64,000 nt of DNA from Stutzerimonas nitrititolerans (GTDB lineage: Bacteria > Pseudomonadota > Gammaproteobacteria > Pseudomonadales > Pseudomonadaceae): NCBI RefSeq assembly GCF_003696285.1, contig NZ_RFFL01000014.1, forward strand, positions 84,204 to 148,203. Reading direction: 5' to 3'. The position numbers and the translations under genes are program-made. The notes below the pieces were generated by a model. It saw only the letters and a program-made list of their open reading frames with translations. It was not told the origin of the DNA and did no database searches. Positions within the stretch are counted from its first letter, which is position 1. Every line of letters starts with the position of its first letter. This document shows, in pieces, positions 39,593-49,409 of the stretch.

Positions 39593-42402
39593 CGTTGCTG
39601 ATCTCCTGACGAGTTGATTGTTATTTGAAAAAGCGCCACCGGCAGCGCGCCCAGAGCTTGCCGGGCGTGCAAAGCCGCTTGTTTGGGTGTGACTGTATTT
39701 CCGTCGAAAAGTCGCGTGAGCGGTACGCCGTTCAGCGCATCGGGCAACTGGATTCGGGTATCGCCCCAGCGCTCGGCGGCTATCTGCGGTGTCGGGCTGT
39801 CGCCCAGCAGCGCTGCTGCCAGGCGAGCCGCCACCACGATCAGCCAGCTGCCCTCGAACTCACGGGCGAAGGCGACCAGGCACTGGGCATGCTCGCCGGC
39901 GACCTTCAAGGGAAGGTAGCGGCCTTCGGTGAACAGCCGGGGTTGCGCCAGGCGCAGCTTCAGCGTCCGCGCGATCAGCCATTGCTTGATGCGCCCGTCC
40001 TGCCACCGGCTAAGCAGGTGTTCCGGTCGTGCGTCCAGGTCGAGTGCGCTGCGGCGGGCGGCGAAATCGACGGGGCGGCGGTTGTCCGGATCGACCAAGC
40101 TGAAGTCCCAGAAATCCGCACCCTGGTACAGGTCCGGAACGCCCGGCGTGGTCATGCGCAGCAGCGTCTGGGTCAGGCTGTTCAAGACGCCGGCCGGGGC
40201 CAGCTCGGCGGCGGCAGCGGCTATCTCGCCGCGCAGGGCCTGGCAATGCTCGCCGAGCAGCAGGCCTTCGGTGTATTCATGGCAGGCGCGCTCGTAATCG
40301 CTGTTGGGATCGCTCCAGGTGCTGCGCAGCTTGGCTTCGCGAATGGCCTTTTCCTGCCACCGGATGATTCGTTGGCAGAAGTCACCCATCGCTTCGCGAT
40401 CATCGGCAGCCAGTTCCGGTGGCCAACTGGCGAGGAGCACCTGGAACAGCATCATTTCGTCGCCTGCCGAGGGCGCGCTGCCATCGGCCAGCTCCTGGCG
40501 CAGGGCGTCGGCCGACTGCCGCCAGTGGCGAACCTTGCCGGCGAACCATTCGGCACGCTCGCTGAGTACCGCCAGGCGCGCGCGGGTATCCTCGCCGCGC
40601 TTGTGGTCGTGGGTGGCGGTGGTCAGCAGATTGCGCGGGAAATGTTCGGCACGGGCCAGACATTCGTCGTGGAAGGACTCCACCGGCGCGCTGAATTGCT
40701 GCGGATCGAAGCCCACGTCGTTGCGCGAGAGCAGGGCGCCAGAGCGATAGCAGGCGGTATCCTCGACGGCCTTAGCGGCGGCGGGCGAGGTCAGCTGCTG
40801 AAAGCGCACGCAGGCGTAGCGGCGAATCCGCCGGGCCGGCCCTGGCGGTAGCGAGCGCAACGGCTCGCCACCCAGCCAGCGGTCCAGGTGATCGAGCAGT
40901 GGCCAGTCCGCCTCGCCGAGTGTCGTGCGTGCGCCGGCCAGGGCTTGCTGGAAGAACGGCTCATCGGCGCTGCGCCGCCCCTGGGCCGCGATATAGGTGC
41001 GATACACCGGGAAATGCACGATCAGCTCCAGCAGCGCGCGGCGTATCGCGCCGAGGGTGATGTCGCGGGTCATCAGGTCATGCCGGGCGACCTGCAAGAG
41101 CGCCTGCGCAACGGTCTCGAAATCGCCGGCCAGGGGCCCGGTGAGCACCAGCTGGCGAGCCTGTCGCACCTCGTCCATGAAGTCCTCGGGCCGCTCGGCC
41201 GTTTCGCTCCACAAACCGCAGAGCACGGCTTTGCCGGCCGGGTCGTGCTGCAGCAGCGACACCTGGTTCATGAATTCGTAGCCGGTGGTGCCGTCCACGC
41301 CCCAGTCGTCGTGCAGCCGCTCGCCGGCGGCGAGAATCTTCTCGACGTAGATCGGCACGTGATCCTGCGCCGCTTCGGCGGGCCGCCCGGCGTTCAGCCG
41401 ATCGACGCGACGGCGCAGGCGTCGACAGTAGCCACGCGGGTTGGCCAGGCCGTCGATGTGGTCGATGCGCAACCCGTCGACCAGGCCTTCGCCGATCAGC
41501 TCGAATATCTTCGCGTGGGTTTCTTCGAACACCACCGGGCGCTCGACGCGCAAGCCGCCCAGTTCGTTGATGTCGAAGAAGCGTCGCCAGTTGATGTCGT
41601 CGCCGGCGGTACGCCAGCTGGCGAGGCGGTAGTGCTGGCGTTCGAGCAGGCCGTGCAGGCGCCTGAAGCCTTCCTCGGTGGTGGAGTCGTAATGCCCGAG
41701 CGCGGCTTCGAGGCGTTGCCGGGTAGCACCGTCTTGCAGTCGCTTCGCCAGCTCGGCACGTAATTGAAGAGCAGTCTGGTAGGGCGCCGGCTCGGTCTTC
41801 AGCGCGTCGAAATGCTGGGCCAGCGAGCGCAGCTCGGCATCGTCGCTCAGGCGCAGCACTTCGCCGTAGCTGGGTGGCGTGATGGGGAAGCGGTGCTCGT
41901 AGTGTTCGGCATAGAGGGCGCCGTGCTCGGCATCCAGGCGCAGCGGGATACTGCCTTGCTGCAGCGCCTCGCCGTAGTCGCTGCCGAGGAAGGGCACCAG
42001 CAATTGGCCTTCGAGCAGGGGGTCGGGCGAATTCCATTCGATGTCGAAGAACTGCGCATAGGGGCTGCGCCGTCCCCACTCCAGCACGTCCAGCCACCAG
42101 GTATTGCCGCGGCCGCCGACGGCCATGTGGTTGGAGACTATGTCCAGGATCAGCCCCATGCCTTCCCGGCGCAGCGCCTCGACCAGGCGGCGCAGGGCCG
42201 GTTCGCCGCCCAGTTCGGGATTGATACGCGTGGGGTCGATGACGTCGTAGCCATGCATCGAGCCGGGACGCGCCGTGAGCAGGGGAGAGGCATAGAGGTG
42301 GCTGATGCCGAGACTGGCGAAGTAGCCGACCAGCTCGGTGGCGTGATCGAGAGTGAAGTCGCGGTGGAACTGCAACCGCAAGGTCGCGCTGAGAGGTTTC
42401 AT
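39589..42402 (-). CDS. treY: Malto-oligosyltrehalose synthase
   Basis: GH13 enzyme of 937 residues that rearranges the reducing end of a maltodextrin into a terminal trehalosyl unit. Motifs are GISHLYASPLLTARPGSMHG, DIVSNHMAVGG, GLRIDHIDGLANPRGY (nucleophile), VEKILAAGERL (acid/base) and TTATHDHKRGEDTRARL. The length is normal for the family. It overlaps malQ upstream and DUF2934 downstream by four bases each. TreZ, two genes upstream, releases trehalose from its product. Confidence 0.95.
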   Translation of the reverse strand: MKPLSATLRLQFHRDFTLDHATELVGYFASLGISHLYASPLLTARPGSMHGYDVIDPTRINPELGGEPALRRLVEALRREGMGLILDIVSNHMAVGGRGNTWWLDVLEWGRRSPYAQFFDIEWNSPDPLLEGQLLVPFLGSDYGEALQQGSIPLRLDAEHGALYAEHYEHRFPITPPSYGEVLRLSDDAELRSLAQHFDALKTEPAPYQTALQLRAELAKRLQDGATRQRLEAALGHYDSTTEEGFRRLHGLLERQHYRLASWRTAGDDINWRRFFDINELGGLRVERPVVFEETHAKIFELIGEGLVDGLRIDHIDGLANPRGYCRRLRRRVDRLNAGRPAEAAQDHVPIYVEKILAAGERLHDDWGVDGTTGYEFMNQVSLLQHDPAGKAVLCGLWSETAERPEDFMDEVRQARQLVLTGPLAGDFETVAQALLQVARHDLMTRDITLGAIRRALLELIVHFPVYRTYIAAQGRRSADEPFFQQALAGARTTLGEADWPLLDHLDRWLGGEPLRSLPPGPARRIRRYACVRFQQLTSPAAAKAVEDTACYRSGALLSRNDVGFDPQQFSAPVESFHDECLARAEHFPRNLLTTATHDHKRGEDTRARLAVLSERAEWFAGKVRHWRQSADALRQELADGSAPSAGDEMMLFQVLLASWPPELAADDREAMGDFCQRIIRWQEKAIREAKLRSTWSDPNSDYERACHEYTEGLLLGEHCQALRGEIAAAAAELAPAGVLNSLTQTLLRMTTPGVPDLYQGADFWDFSLVDPDNRRPVDFAARRSALDLDARPEHLLSRWQDGRIKQWLIARTLKLRLAQPRLFTEGRYLPLKVAGEHAQCLVAFAREFEGSWLIVVAARLAAALLGDSPTPQIAAERWGDTRIQLPDALNGVPLTRLFDGNTVTPKQAALHARQALGALPVALFQITINSSGDQQR

Positions 42403-44480
42403 CGCGGTTCTTCTCCTTGTGTCCGGCGGCGTCGTGCTTCAGCCAGGCAGCGCAGGCGCCGAGTGCTGTCCGGTTGATCGAGCAGCGTGGCGCTATCGCC
42501 GGGGTAGCGCCGCCGCCAGTTGGGGTGAGCGTCGACGATGCCGGGCATGTTCGGCTGCTCCTCCAGCGCCAGTACGTCTTCCATCGGCAACAGCGCCAGC
42601 GGCGCTGGGGTTTGGCCGATGAAGCAGGCGCTGGCTTGCACCGCACTCATGGGATCGAGCAGCTCTTCCGGGGACTCGGTCGCATATGGACGCAGCACGG
42701 CATTCAACCCCCGGCGTTCCCGGTCGCGCTCCTCGGTCTGCTGCTGACGATCTTCCTCGCGGTTCTGCCCGACGCGGATGCGCCAGTCGATGTCATGTCC
42801 GCCCCACCAGCCCCGGATTGTCGGCAGATCGTGGGTGGTGGTGGTCGCCAGCGCATCCGCCGACCATTCGCTGGCCGGTCTGAAGCACGCCTTGCCGTCA
42901 TGTTCGAACAGCAGTACGCGCATGCCGAGGATCCGCCGCGATATGAGTTTTTCGCGCAATCCCTCGGGGACCGTGCCCAGGTCTTCGCCGAGGATCACCG
43001 CATTGTGGCGCCAGGCCTCGAGCGTGAGCAGGCGCAGCAAGTCGTCGAAGGGGTAGTTGAGGTAGGCGCCATGCTCGGGGCCGGCGCCGACCGGCGTCAC
43101 CCACAGCCGCATCAGCCCCATCACGTGGTCGATGCGCATGCCGCCAGCGTGGGCGAGGTTGGCGCGAAGCATCTCTATGAAGGCACGGTAGCCATGGGCC
43201 TTGAGTCCCCAGGGGGAGAAGGCGGCAATGCCCCAGCTTTGCCCGTTGCGATTGAGGATGTCCGGTGGCGCGCCCACGCTCAGGGCGGCCAGCACTTCGT
43301 CCTGCCGGCTCCAGGCCTGGCTGCCGCCGCCGTCGGCGCCCACGGCCAGATCGCTGATCAGCCCGATGGCCATGCCCGCGCCGCGCGCCGCCGCTTGTGC
43401 ACGTTCCAGGCCGCGGGCGATGAGCCATTGGCAGAATGCGTAGAAGCTCACTTCGTCGGCGTTTTCCTCGGCGAAGCGCTGCACGGCCGGGTTTTCCGGC
43501 GTGCGGTACCGCTCGGGCCATTGCCGCCAATGCTGCGAGTAACCGTTCTCGTCGAGCAGGGTGGCGTGCAGGGCTTCGAACCGGCAATGGTTCTCCAGCG
43601 CCTCGCCACCGGCTTCGCGGAAGCTGGCGAAGTCCTGCTGCAGGGCATTGCCGCCGGTCATGAAGTGCTCATAGAGCGTGCGCAGCAGGCACTGACGCGT
43701 CTCGGTCACGGCCGCCCAATCGATCAGATCGAGTGCTTCGAGCTGCCGCAGCGGCCCCTCGAGCCCGCAGGCTTCGATGGCCAGGCGCAACGGTTCTTCG
43801 CCGAGGATGGCACCCGGCGCGGCGTGCAGCACGTTGTAGAAGAGCCGACTGGAGGGCGAATAGGGGCTGTACTGATCGCCGCGCCCGACGAACATGGCGT
43901 GCAGCGGGCTGATGCCCAGTGCGGCCGCGCCCTGTGCCGCGGCACTGCGTGTCAGGGCTTCCAGCGCCAGGGTATCGCCCAGGCCGCCATCGCCGGGGCG
44001 CCGCAGGCTATAGAGCTGGACGGTGATCCCCCAAGCCGATTGGCCGGCGATGTCCTCCACGCTGGGGCAGACCGGTGGCGCGACGGCGAGGGTCAGCTGC
44101 TGCCCGGCGATCTGCAACTGGTGGTAGCCGGGCACGTCGATGGCGGCCAGGCGAGCATGGGCATCCAGCTCGCCCGTCTGCCGGGAACCCTCTTCGAGCT
44201 GCAGCTGGTAAGGCGTGTGGGCGTCGAAGAAGTCCTCCAGGCTCAGCGGAACTCCCTGGTCCGCCGTGATCAGCGGCGGCAGGTCAGCAGCTTGGTGGCC
44301 AAGGTGAAGTTTCTCCAGGCTTTGCTCGATGTCCTCTTCCGTTTCGGCGCTCAGGCCGAGGCCGGCGAGTACGGCGCGTAGCACTTGCGGCTGTACGCGC
44401 TGGTCGCGACCGTCGGCGTCGATCCAGTCGATGGACAGCCCAGCCGCCTTTGCCAGGTGTTCGAGGCGCTCATCGCTCAT
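42399..44480 (-). CDS. malQ: 4-alpha-glucanotransferase
   Basis: GH77 amylomaltase of 693 residues that redistributes glucose units among maltodextrins, making chains long enough for TreY. Motifs are RIDHVMGLMRLW (nucleophile), ILGEDLGTVPEGLR (acid/base) and TTTHDLPTIRGWWGGHD. It carries the N-terminal extension of the long bacterial type. The start ATG at 44480 lies 11 bases inside the end of treZ; a second ATG at 44489 is possible. Its stop overlaps treY by four bases. Confidence 0.94.
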   Translation of the reverse strand: MSDERLEHLAKAAGLSIDWIDADGRDQRVQPQVLRAVLAGLGLSAETEEDIEQSLEKLHLGHQAADLPPLITADQGVPLSLEDFFDAHTPYQLQLEEGSRQTGELDAHARLAAIDVPGYHQLQIAGQQLTLAVAPPVCPSVEDIAGQSAWGITVQLYSLRRPGDGGLGDTLALEALTRSAAAQGAAALGISPLHAMFVGRGDQYSPYSPSSRLFYNVLHAAPGAILGEEPLRLAIEACGLEGPLRQLEALDLIDWAAVTETRQCLLRTLYEHFMTGGNALQQDFASFREAGGEALENHCRFEALHATLLDENGYSQHWRQWPERYRTPENPAVQRFAEENADEVSFYAFCQWLIARGLERAQAAARGAGMAIGLISDLAVGADGGGSQAWSRQDEVLAALSVGAPPDILNRNGQSWGIAAFSPWGLKAHGYRAFIEMLRANLAHAGGMRIDHVMGLMRLWVTPVGAGPEHGAYLNYPFDDLLRLLTLEAWRHNAVILGEDLGTVPEGLREKLISRRILGMRVLLFEHDGKACFRPASEWSADALATTTTHDLPTIRGWWGGHDIDWRIRVGQNREEDRQQQTEERDRERRGLNAVLRPYATESPEELLDPMSAVQASACFIGQTPAPLALLPMEDVLALEEQPNMPGIVDAHPNWRRRYPGDSATLLDQPDSTRRLRCLAEARRRRTQGEEPR

Positions 44481-46230
44481 TGGACTCATCCAGATAGATT
44501 GCGGCGGTGCCCGCGGGCAGCTGATCGGCAAAGCGTCCGTCGCTCAGGTCACGGTTGGAGAACAGTAACCGCGCGGCGCCGCGCGGGGCGGTGAGCGGCA
44601 CCGAAGCCGGGCCCAGGTTCAGTTCCAGCCGCAGGGTGCTGCCGTAGGCCATCTTCCAGCGCGCAAGGACCGCGGCCTTGCCGAGCGCCGCCGAACCGAA
44701 GAAACGGGCACCAGGCAGCCGCGGGACGATCTCGGCATGGCGGATCTGCAGCAGGGTCCTATAGAGGGCCAGCCATTCGGCATGGCCCGGTTCGCTGGCG
44801 CTGGTGAAGTCCGGCCGGGATGCCTCGAAGGTTTCCACCGCGTTGGGGTCGGGAATGCGTGCGCGGGTTTCGGCATCGGCGAAGTCGTCGAATTCGGCGA
44901 ACTCGCCCCGTCGGCCCTCGCGTACCGCATCGGCCAGCTCGCCGTGGTGGCTGGTGAAGAACAGAAACGGCTGACGCGCACCCCATTCCTCGCCCATGAA
45001 CAGCAAGGGGATCATCGGCGAAAGCAGCAGCACCACGGTCGCCGCCCTCAAGGCATCGGGATCGCTCAGGCTGACCAGACGCTCGCCGAAGGCGCGGTTG
45101 CCGATCTGGTCATGGTTCTGCAGGAACAGTACGAAGGCGCTCGGCGAAAGGTGCGCGCTGGGTTCGCCACGCGGTTCGCCGCGGCGATTCTTCTGGCCCT
45201 GGTAGATGAAACCTTCGCCGAGGAAACGTGCCAGCTTGTCGGTGGCGTCCTGGTAGTAGTCGGCGTAATAGCCCTGGTTTTCACCGGTGAGCAGGGTGTG
45301 CAGCACGTTGTGGCCATCGTCGTTCCACTGCGCGGTGAAGCCCTGTTCGAGCAGGCTGGCTCGGTTGTCTTCGTTCTCCAGGACGAGATGCACGTAACGG
45401 TCTGGTCCGGTTTCGGCGCGCACGCGATCGGCCAGTTCGAGCAGAAAGTCGCGGTCGGGAATGGCATGCACCGCATCCAGGCGCAGGCCGTCGAAGCGGT
45501 ATTCGTTCAGCCACATCAGCGCGCTATCGATGAAGAAATCCCGCACCTCGCGCCGGCGAAAGTCGATGGCATCGCCCCAGGGCGTGTGTTGGTCGTGGCG
45601 GAAGAAGGCGCTGGCATAGCGCCCCAGGTAGTTGCCGTCGGGCCCGAAGTGGTTATAGACAACGTCGAGAAACACCATCAGCCCGTGGCCATGGGCGGCG
45701 TCGATCAACTGCTTGAGCTGTTCCGGCGTGCCGTAGGAGGCTTCGGGCGCGTAAGGCAGAACCCCGTCGTAGCCCCAATTGCGATCGCCGGGAAATTCCG
45801 CCAGCGGCATCAGCTCGATGGCGGTCACGCCCAGTTCGGCCAGAGCGGCAAGCCGTTGCTCGATCTGCGCATAGCCACCATAGGCGCCCACATGCAGTTC
45901 GTAGAGCACCGTTTCGTGCCAGGGGCGGCCTCGCCAGTCCGGGTTGCGCCAGCGATAACCGTCCGGGTCGACCACCACGCTCGGTTGCTGTACGTCACCG
46001 GCCTGGGCGCGTGAGGCCGGGTCCGGTACTTCCAGCTCACCATCGATCAGGTAGCGATACTGCGTGCCCGCGCCAACGGGCGCTTCGATGCTGTACCAGC
46101 CATCGTCCCGCGCCTGCATCGGCAAGGGCTTGTCAGCCACGAGCAGGGCGACGCTCTTCGCATCGGGTGCCCACAGATTGAATCTTGTGGTGGATGGGTC
46201 GAGCAGGTGCGCGCCGTGTCGGTGAGTCAT
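44470..46230 (-). CDS. treZ: Malto-oligosyltrehalose trehalohydrolase
   Basis: GH13 enzyme of 586 residues that cuts trehalose from maltooligosyl-trehalose made by TreY. It has an N-terminal CBM48-like domain (TTRFNLWAPDAKSVALLV), then DGLRLDAVHAI (nucleophile), LVLENEDNRASL (acid/base) and FLQNHDQIGNRAFG. The ATG at 46230 has an AGGA ribosome site 13 bases after glgA; an ATG at 46257 inside glgA is less likely. It is translated in an operon with glgA, malQ and treY. Confidence 0.94.
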   Translation of the reverse strand: MTHRHGAHLLDPSTTRFNLWAPDAKSVALLVADKPLPMQARDDGWYSIEAPVGAGTQYRYLIDGELEVPDPASRAQAGDVQQPSVVVDPDGYRWRNPDWRGRPWHETVLYELHVGAYGGYAQIEQRLAALAELGVTAIELMPLAEFPGDRNWGYDGVLPYAPEASYGTPEQLKQLIDAAHGHGLMVFLDVVYNHFGPDGNYLGRYASAFFRHDQHTPWGDAIDFRRREVRDFFIDSALMWLNEYRFDGLRLDAVHAIPDRDFLLELADRVRAETGPDRYVHLVLENEDNRASLLEQGFTAQWNDDGHNVLHTLLTGENQGYYADYYQDATDKLARFLGEGFIYQGQKNRRGEPRGEPSAHLSPSAFVLFLQNHDQIGNRAFGERLVSLSDPDALRAATVVLLLSPMIPLLFMGEEWGARQPFLFFTSHHGELADAVREGRRGEFAEFDDFADAETRARIPDPNAVETFEASRPDFTSASEPGHAEWLALYRTLLQIRHAEIVPRLPGARFFGSAALGKAAVLARWKMAYGSTLRLELNLGPASVPLTAPRGAARLLFSNRDLSDGRFADQLPAGTAAIYLDESNER

Positions 46231-46243
46231 CGGGTGATCCTGT

Positions 46244-47794
46244 TCAAGCAGTGGCATGGGCGACTTCTCGCACCTCCAGCAGTTGCCGGTACAGGTGGTC
46301 GTAGGGCTCGATCGCATGGCGCCAGAAGAACCCCGTGCCCATGGCCCGGCAGCGCATGGCGTCGAGCAGCTGTGGTTGGCGGAAAACGGACAGGGCGCGG
46401 TCCACGGCCTGGCGATAGCTCGCCACCGTCGGCTCATCGAAGAGGAAGCCGGTCACGCCATCGTCGATGCTGTCGGCCAGGCCGCCGGTGCGCCTGGCCA
46501 CAGGCAGCGAGGCGTAGCGCTGGGCGTACATCTGGCTCAGGCCGCATGGCTCGTAGCGCGAGGGCATGAGCAGGAAGTCGCTGCCGGCGAACAGGCGGCG
46601 CGCTTCGGTTTCGTCGAAACCGATACGCGCGGCGATCTGCCCGGGATTGCGTCGGGAAAGCTCGCGCAGCTCTTCTTCGATGGAGGCTTCGCCGCAGCCG
46701 AGGATCGCCAGCTGGCCACCGGCCTCGACGATGTTCCGGGCGACGCCGATGGTCAGGTCCAGGCCTTTCTGGCGGACCAGTCGCGACACCACGGCAAACA
46801 GCGGTCCGTTGCTCGGCGCCAAGCCAAAATGCTCGCGTACATGGGCGGCGTTGGCTGCCTTGCCCGCCCAGTCATGAACGCCGAAGCCCTGGATCAGGTG
46901 CGCATCGTCTTCCGGCTCCCAGCTCTCGTCGATGCCATTGATCAGGCCGCTGAGCAGACCCTGGCGGGCCTTCATGCTCAGGAAGCCTTCCATGCCGCAG
47001 CCGAACTCGGACGTGGTGATCTCCCGGGCATAGGTGGCACTGACGGTGGTGACCCGCCTGGCGTAGGCGATACCGGCCTTGAGTAGCGAAAGCTTGCCGT
47101 AGAACTCCATGCGTTCGGGGCTGCAGGCTTCACCGGGAATCCCCAGCGAGCGCCGCAAACTCATGTCGATATTGCCCTGATAGGCCAGGTTGTGAATGGT
47201 GAAGACGCTTGGTGTGCGCAGGCCGCGCCAGTGCATGTAGGCCGGCGCCAGACCTGCGGGCCAGTCGTGGGCATGCACCAGCTCCGGCGCCCAGCGGATG
47301 CAGGCGGTGCCGGCAGCGATGTCCGCTGCGGCGAGCCCCAGGCGGGCAAAGCGCAAGGGGTTGTCCGGCCAGTCCTGACCGTTGGCGTTGGTGTAGGGCA
47401 GGCCTTCGCGCTCGTAGAGCTCGGGGCAGATCAGAATGTAGATGATCAGGCCGTCCGGCATGTCCAGTCGGCCGATTCGGGCAGCCGGCAGGTCCGCGTG
47501 GCCACTGACGCTGCCGACGATACGGATCGGCAGGCCGCACCGCATGACCTGCGCGTATCCGGGTATCAGCACGCGCACGTCGTGCAAGGCCGCAAGCGCG
47601 CGGGGCAGGGCGGCCGAGACATCGGCCAGGCCACCGGTCTTGATCAGGTCGGTCAGTTCGGATGTAACGAAGAGGATCTTTTTCTTGCCCTCCTGCATGC
47701 TGCGCAACTGCAGCAGAGGGCGCTCCGCCGGCGGTTGCGCCGGACGCAGGTGATTCAAGCGAAAAGGCCGTGCATCTACAGCAGCAACACTCAT
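46244..47794 (-). CDS. glgA: Glycogen synthase, GT5 family
   Basis: ADP-glucose-using glucosyltransferase of 516 residues. The N-terminal sugar-nucleotide loop KTGGLADVSAALPRAL and the C-terminal SRYEPCGLSQMYA and RTGGLADSIDDG segments are typical GlgA. An N-terminal extension of about 30 residues precedes ILFVTSEL; the start at 47794 has a GGGAG ribosome site. In organisms with GlgE, GlgA-type enzymes may also form maltose-1-phosphate; which applies here cannot be told. No glgC or glgP is in the window. It is the first gene of the trehalose operon. Confidence 0.93.
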   Translation of the reverse strand: MSVAAVDARPFRLNHLRPAQPPAERPLLQLRSMQEGKKKILFVTSELTDLIKTGGLADVSAALPRALAALHDVRVLIPGYAQVMRCGLPIRIVGSVSGHADLPAARIGRLDMPDGLIIYILICPELYEREGLPYTNANGQDWPDNPLRFARLGLAAADIAAGTACIRWAPELVHAHDWPAGLAPAYMHWRGLRTPSVFTIHNLAYQGNIDMSLRRSLGIPGEACSPERMEFYGKLSLLKAGIAYARRVTTVSATYAREITTSEFGCGMEGFLSMKARQGLLSGLINGIDESWEPEDDAHLIQGFGVHDWAGKAANAAHVREHFGLAPSNGPLFAVVSRLVRQKGLDLTIGVARNIVEAGGQLAILGCGEASIEEELRELSRRNPGQIAARIGFDETEARRLFAGSDFLLMPSRYEPCGLSQMYAQRYASLPVARRTGGLADSIDDGVTGFLFDEPTVASYRQAVDRALSVFRQPQLLDAMRCRAMGTGFFWRHAIEPYDHLYRQLLEVREVAHATA

Positions 47795-47960
47795 AACACC
47801 CACTCCCCAGCTCGGCACGGCCGAGCAGCTACGAGCACGTTTCTCCCATGCGAAGGCCGGAAGCCGTCGCCACCTAACGCAAGACTTTTGTTTTGTTGTT
47901 CTTCGAGGTTGTCGCGGTTGTTGCAAGATGCGCGCGGTAGAGCGTGCGCCTATCTCAAAA

Positions 47961-47988
47961 CAAGACCTGTCGGTTCCGGATAAAGTTC
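47961..47988 (-). promoter_or_regulatory. Candidate AlgU-type promoter of the glgA operon
   Basis: Read leftward, GAACTT (47988-47983), a 17-base spacer and TCTTG (47965-47961) give a partial match to the AlgU pattern. It lies about 170 bases upstream of glgA in the 279-base divergent gap shared with the PncC-like gene. Nothing else was recognised in that gap. Confidence 0.35.
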
Positions 47989-48073
47989 GGCCCCTTTGGG
48001 CGGAAACCGGAAGCCGGGAACTTGCGCCTGACGGCCGGTTCGGAAACTCAACGAATCCAGTGGAGTTCCGGAC

Positions 48074-48589
48074 ATGCAAGACCTCGCCGAACTGGTCGAT
48101 TTCCTCGCCGACAAAGAACTCAGGCTGACGACTGCGGAGTCCTGTACCTGTGGCCTGATGGCCTCGCTGCTGGGGGATGTGCCGGGCTGCGGCCAGGTGC
48201 TGGACAGCGGCTTCGTGGTCTATTCGCCGGAGGCGAAGCAGGGGCTGCTGCAGGTCAGTCCCGAGACCATCGAGACGTACGGCCTGACCAGCGAAGAAGT
48301 CGCGAGCGAAATGGCCCTCGGTGCGCTGCAGGCGAGTGTCGCCGACATTGCCGTCGCCAATACCGGCGTCGCCGATGACAGCGAGGAAGATGCCGGCGGT
48401 ACGCAGTGCTATGCCTATGCCCTGAAGGATGGCGAGCAACGGGTATGCATCAGCGAGACCGTCAAATTCGAGGGCAGCCGGGTGGAGATTCGCAAACAGG
48501 CTGCGCGCCATGGGCTGGATCAGCTGCCCGGCAAATACCGGCAACTGATCCAGAGGCTGGAGAAAGTGAAAGGTAGTGACCTGTCCTGA
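48074..48589 (+). CDS. CinA C-terminal/PncC-like amidohydrolase
   Basis: Stand-alone CinA-C-type protein of 171 residues, the family that deamidates nicotinamide mononucleotide. Family segments are LTTAESCTCGLMASLL, GFVVYSPEAKQGLL, GLTSEEVASEMA and NTGVA. The usual active-site sequence is ESCTGG; here the first glycine is a cysteine (ESCTCG), which also creates a CxC pair. Whether it is active is uncertain. A GGAG ribosome site precedes the ATG. It is divergent from glgA and upstream of the DUF892 gene. Confidence 0.8.
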   Translation: MQDLAELVDFLADKELRLTTAESCTCGLMASLLGDVPGCGQVLDSGFVVYSPEAKQGLLQVSPETIETYGLTSEEVASEMALGALQASVADIAVANTGVADDSEEDAGGTQCYAYALKDGEQRVCISETVKFEGSRVEIRKQAARHGLDQLPGKYRQLIQRLEKVKGSDLS

Positions 48590-48708
48590 TCAGTTTTTCG
48601 GCCAGTCTATCTTCGGCGTTCAACCGGCCGTTTCGCCATGGGCGAATCCTTTTCGAAAGCCGCCGCATGACCAGCGCAGCGCAATCCTTACCTTCAGTCG
48701 AACGCGCG

Positions 48709-48735
48709 GAACTCATGAGTTGGGTGCTCCTCACA
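48709..48735 (+). promoter_or_regulatory. Possible ECF-type promoter of the DUF892 gene
   Basis: GAACTC (48709-48714), a 16-base spacer and TCACA (48731-48735) loosely resemble an AlgU promoter. It lies 54 bases before the start codon. The match is weak. Confidence 0.25.
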
Positions 48736-48788
48736 CTTGATAAGTGGCGCGTCGCAGCGCCTTGGTTTCAAACCATGGGAGACAACTC

Positions 48789-49319
48789 ATGCAAAGCGCA
48801 CAGACTGGCAATGACATCCGTGTCGAACGTTTGATCGAATGGCTGCGTGACGCGCACGCGATGGAGGCTCAGGCCGAAACCATGCTGAACAAGCAGGCCA
48901 GCCGCATCGAGAACTATCCCGCCCTGAAAGCGCGTATCGAACAGCACATCACCGAAACGCAGAACCAGGCCAAGCTGGTGGAGAGCTGTCTGCAGCGTTA
49001 TGACAAATCCTATTCGGGCATCAAGGATCTGGGCGGCAAGATGATGGCGATGGGGCAGGCGCTCGGTGGAATGGCCGTCAATGACGAGATCGTCAAAGGG
49101 GCGCAGGCAGGTTATGTCTTCGAGAACCTGGAGATTGCCTCCTACACCATTCTCATCGCCGCCGCCGAAGCCGTGGGCGATACCCAGACCCGGGATATCT
49201 GCGAGCGAATCCTCGCCGAGGAAGTGGCCATGGCCGACTGGCTTCGCGAGCACCTGCCGGAGCTGACCCAGGCTTATTTGACCCGGGCGGCCACGCCGGA
49301 AGTGGAAGCCAAGCGCTGA
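48789..49319 (+). CDS. DUF892 ferritin-like protein (YciE/YciF type)
   Basis: Four-helix-bundle protein of 176 residues. Features of the family are ERLIEWLRDAHAMEAQAETM with acidic and His residues, IEQHITETQNQAKLVESCL, and a C-terminal helix ILAEEVAMADWLREHL. Members bind a di-metal centre and are stress-induced; the exact activity is unknown. The ATG follows a GGGAG ribosome site. A terminator follows the stop. In Pseudomonas, DUF892 genes are regular companions of trehalose/glycogen stress genes. Confidence 0.9.
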   Translation: MQSAQTGNDIRVERLIEWLRDAHAMEAQAETMLNKQASRIENYPALKARIEQHITETQNQAKLVESCLQRYDKSYSGIKDLGGKMMAMGQALGGMAVNDEIVKGAQAGYVFENLEIASYTILIAAAEAVGDTQTRDICERILAEEVAMADWLREHLPELTQAYLTRAATPEVEAKR

Positions 49320-49334
49320 GCGGCTTGTCGAGTG

Positions 49335-49379
49335 GGAACGTGGCGGGCCGGGCCCGATCCGGCATCGCCGCTACGTTCC
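49335..49379 (+). terminator. Hairpin terminator after the DUF892 gene
   Basis: GGAACGTGGCGG (49335-49346) pairs with CCGCTACGTTCC (49368-49379), with one G-T pair and a further small stem inside the loop. It is followed by a T-rich stretch (TTGTTG). It lies 16 bases past the stop codon. Confidence 0.65.
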
Positions 49380-49409
49380 TTGTTGTGAGCGAGCGCGGCT
49401 GGATGATCG

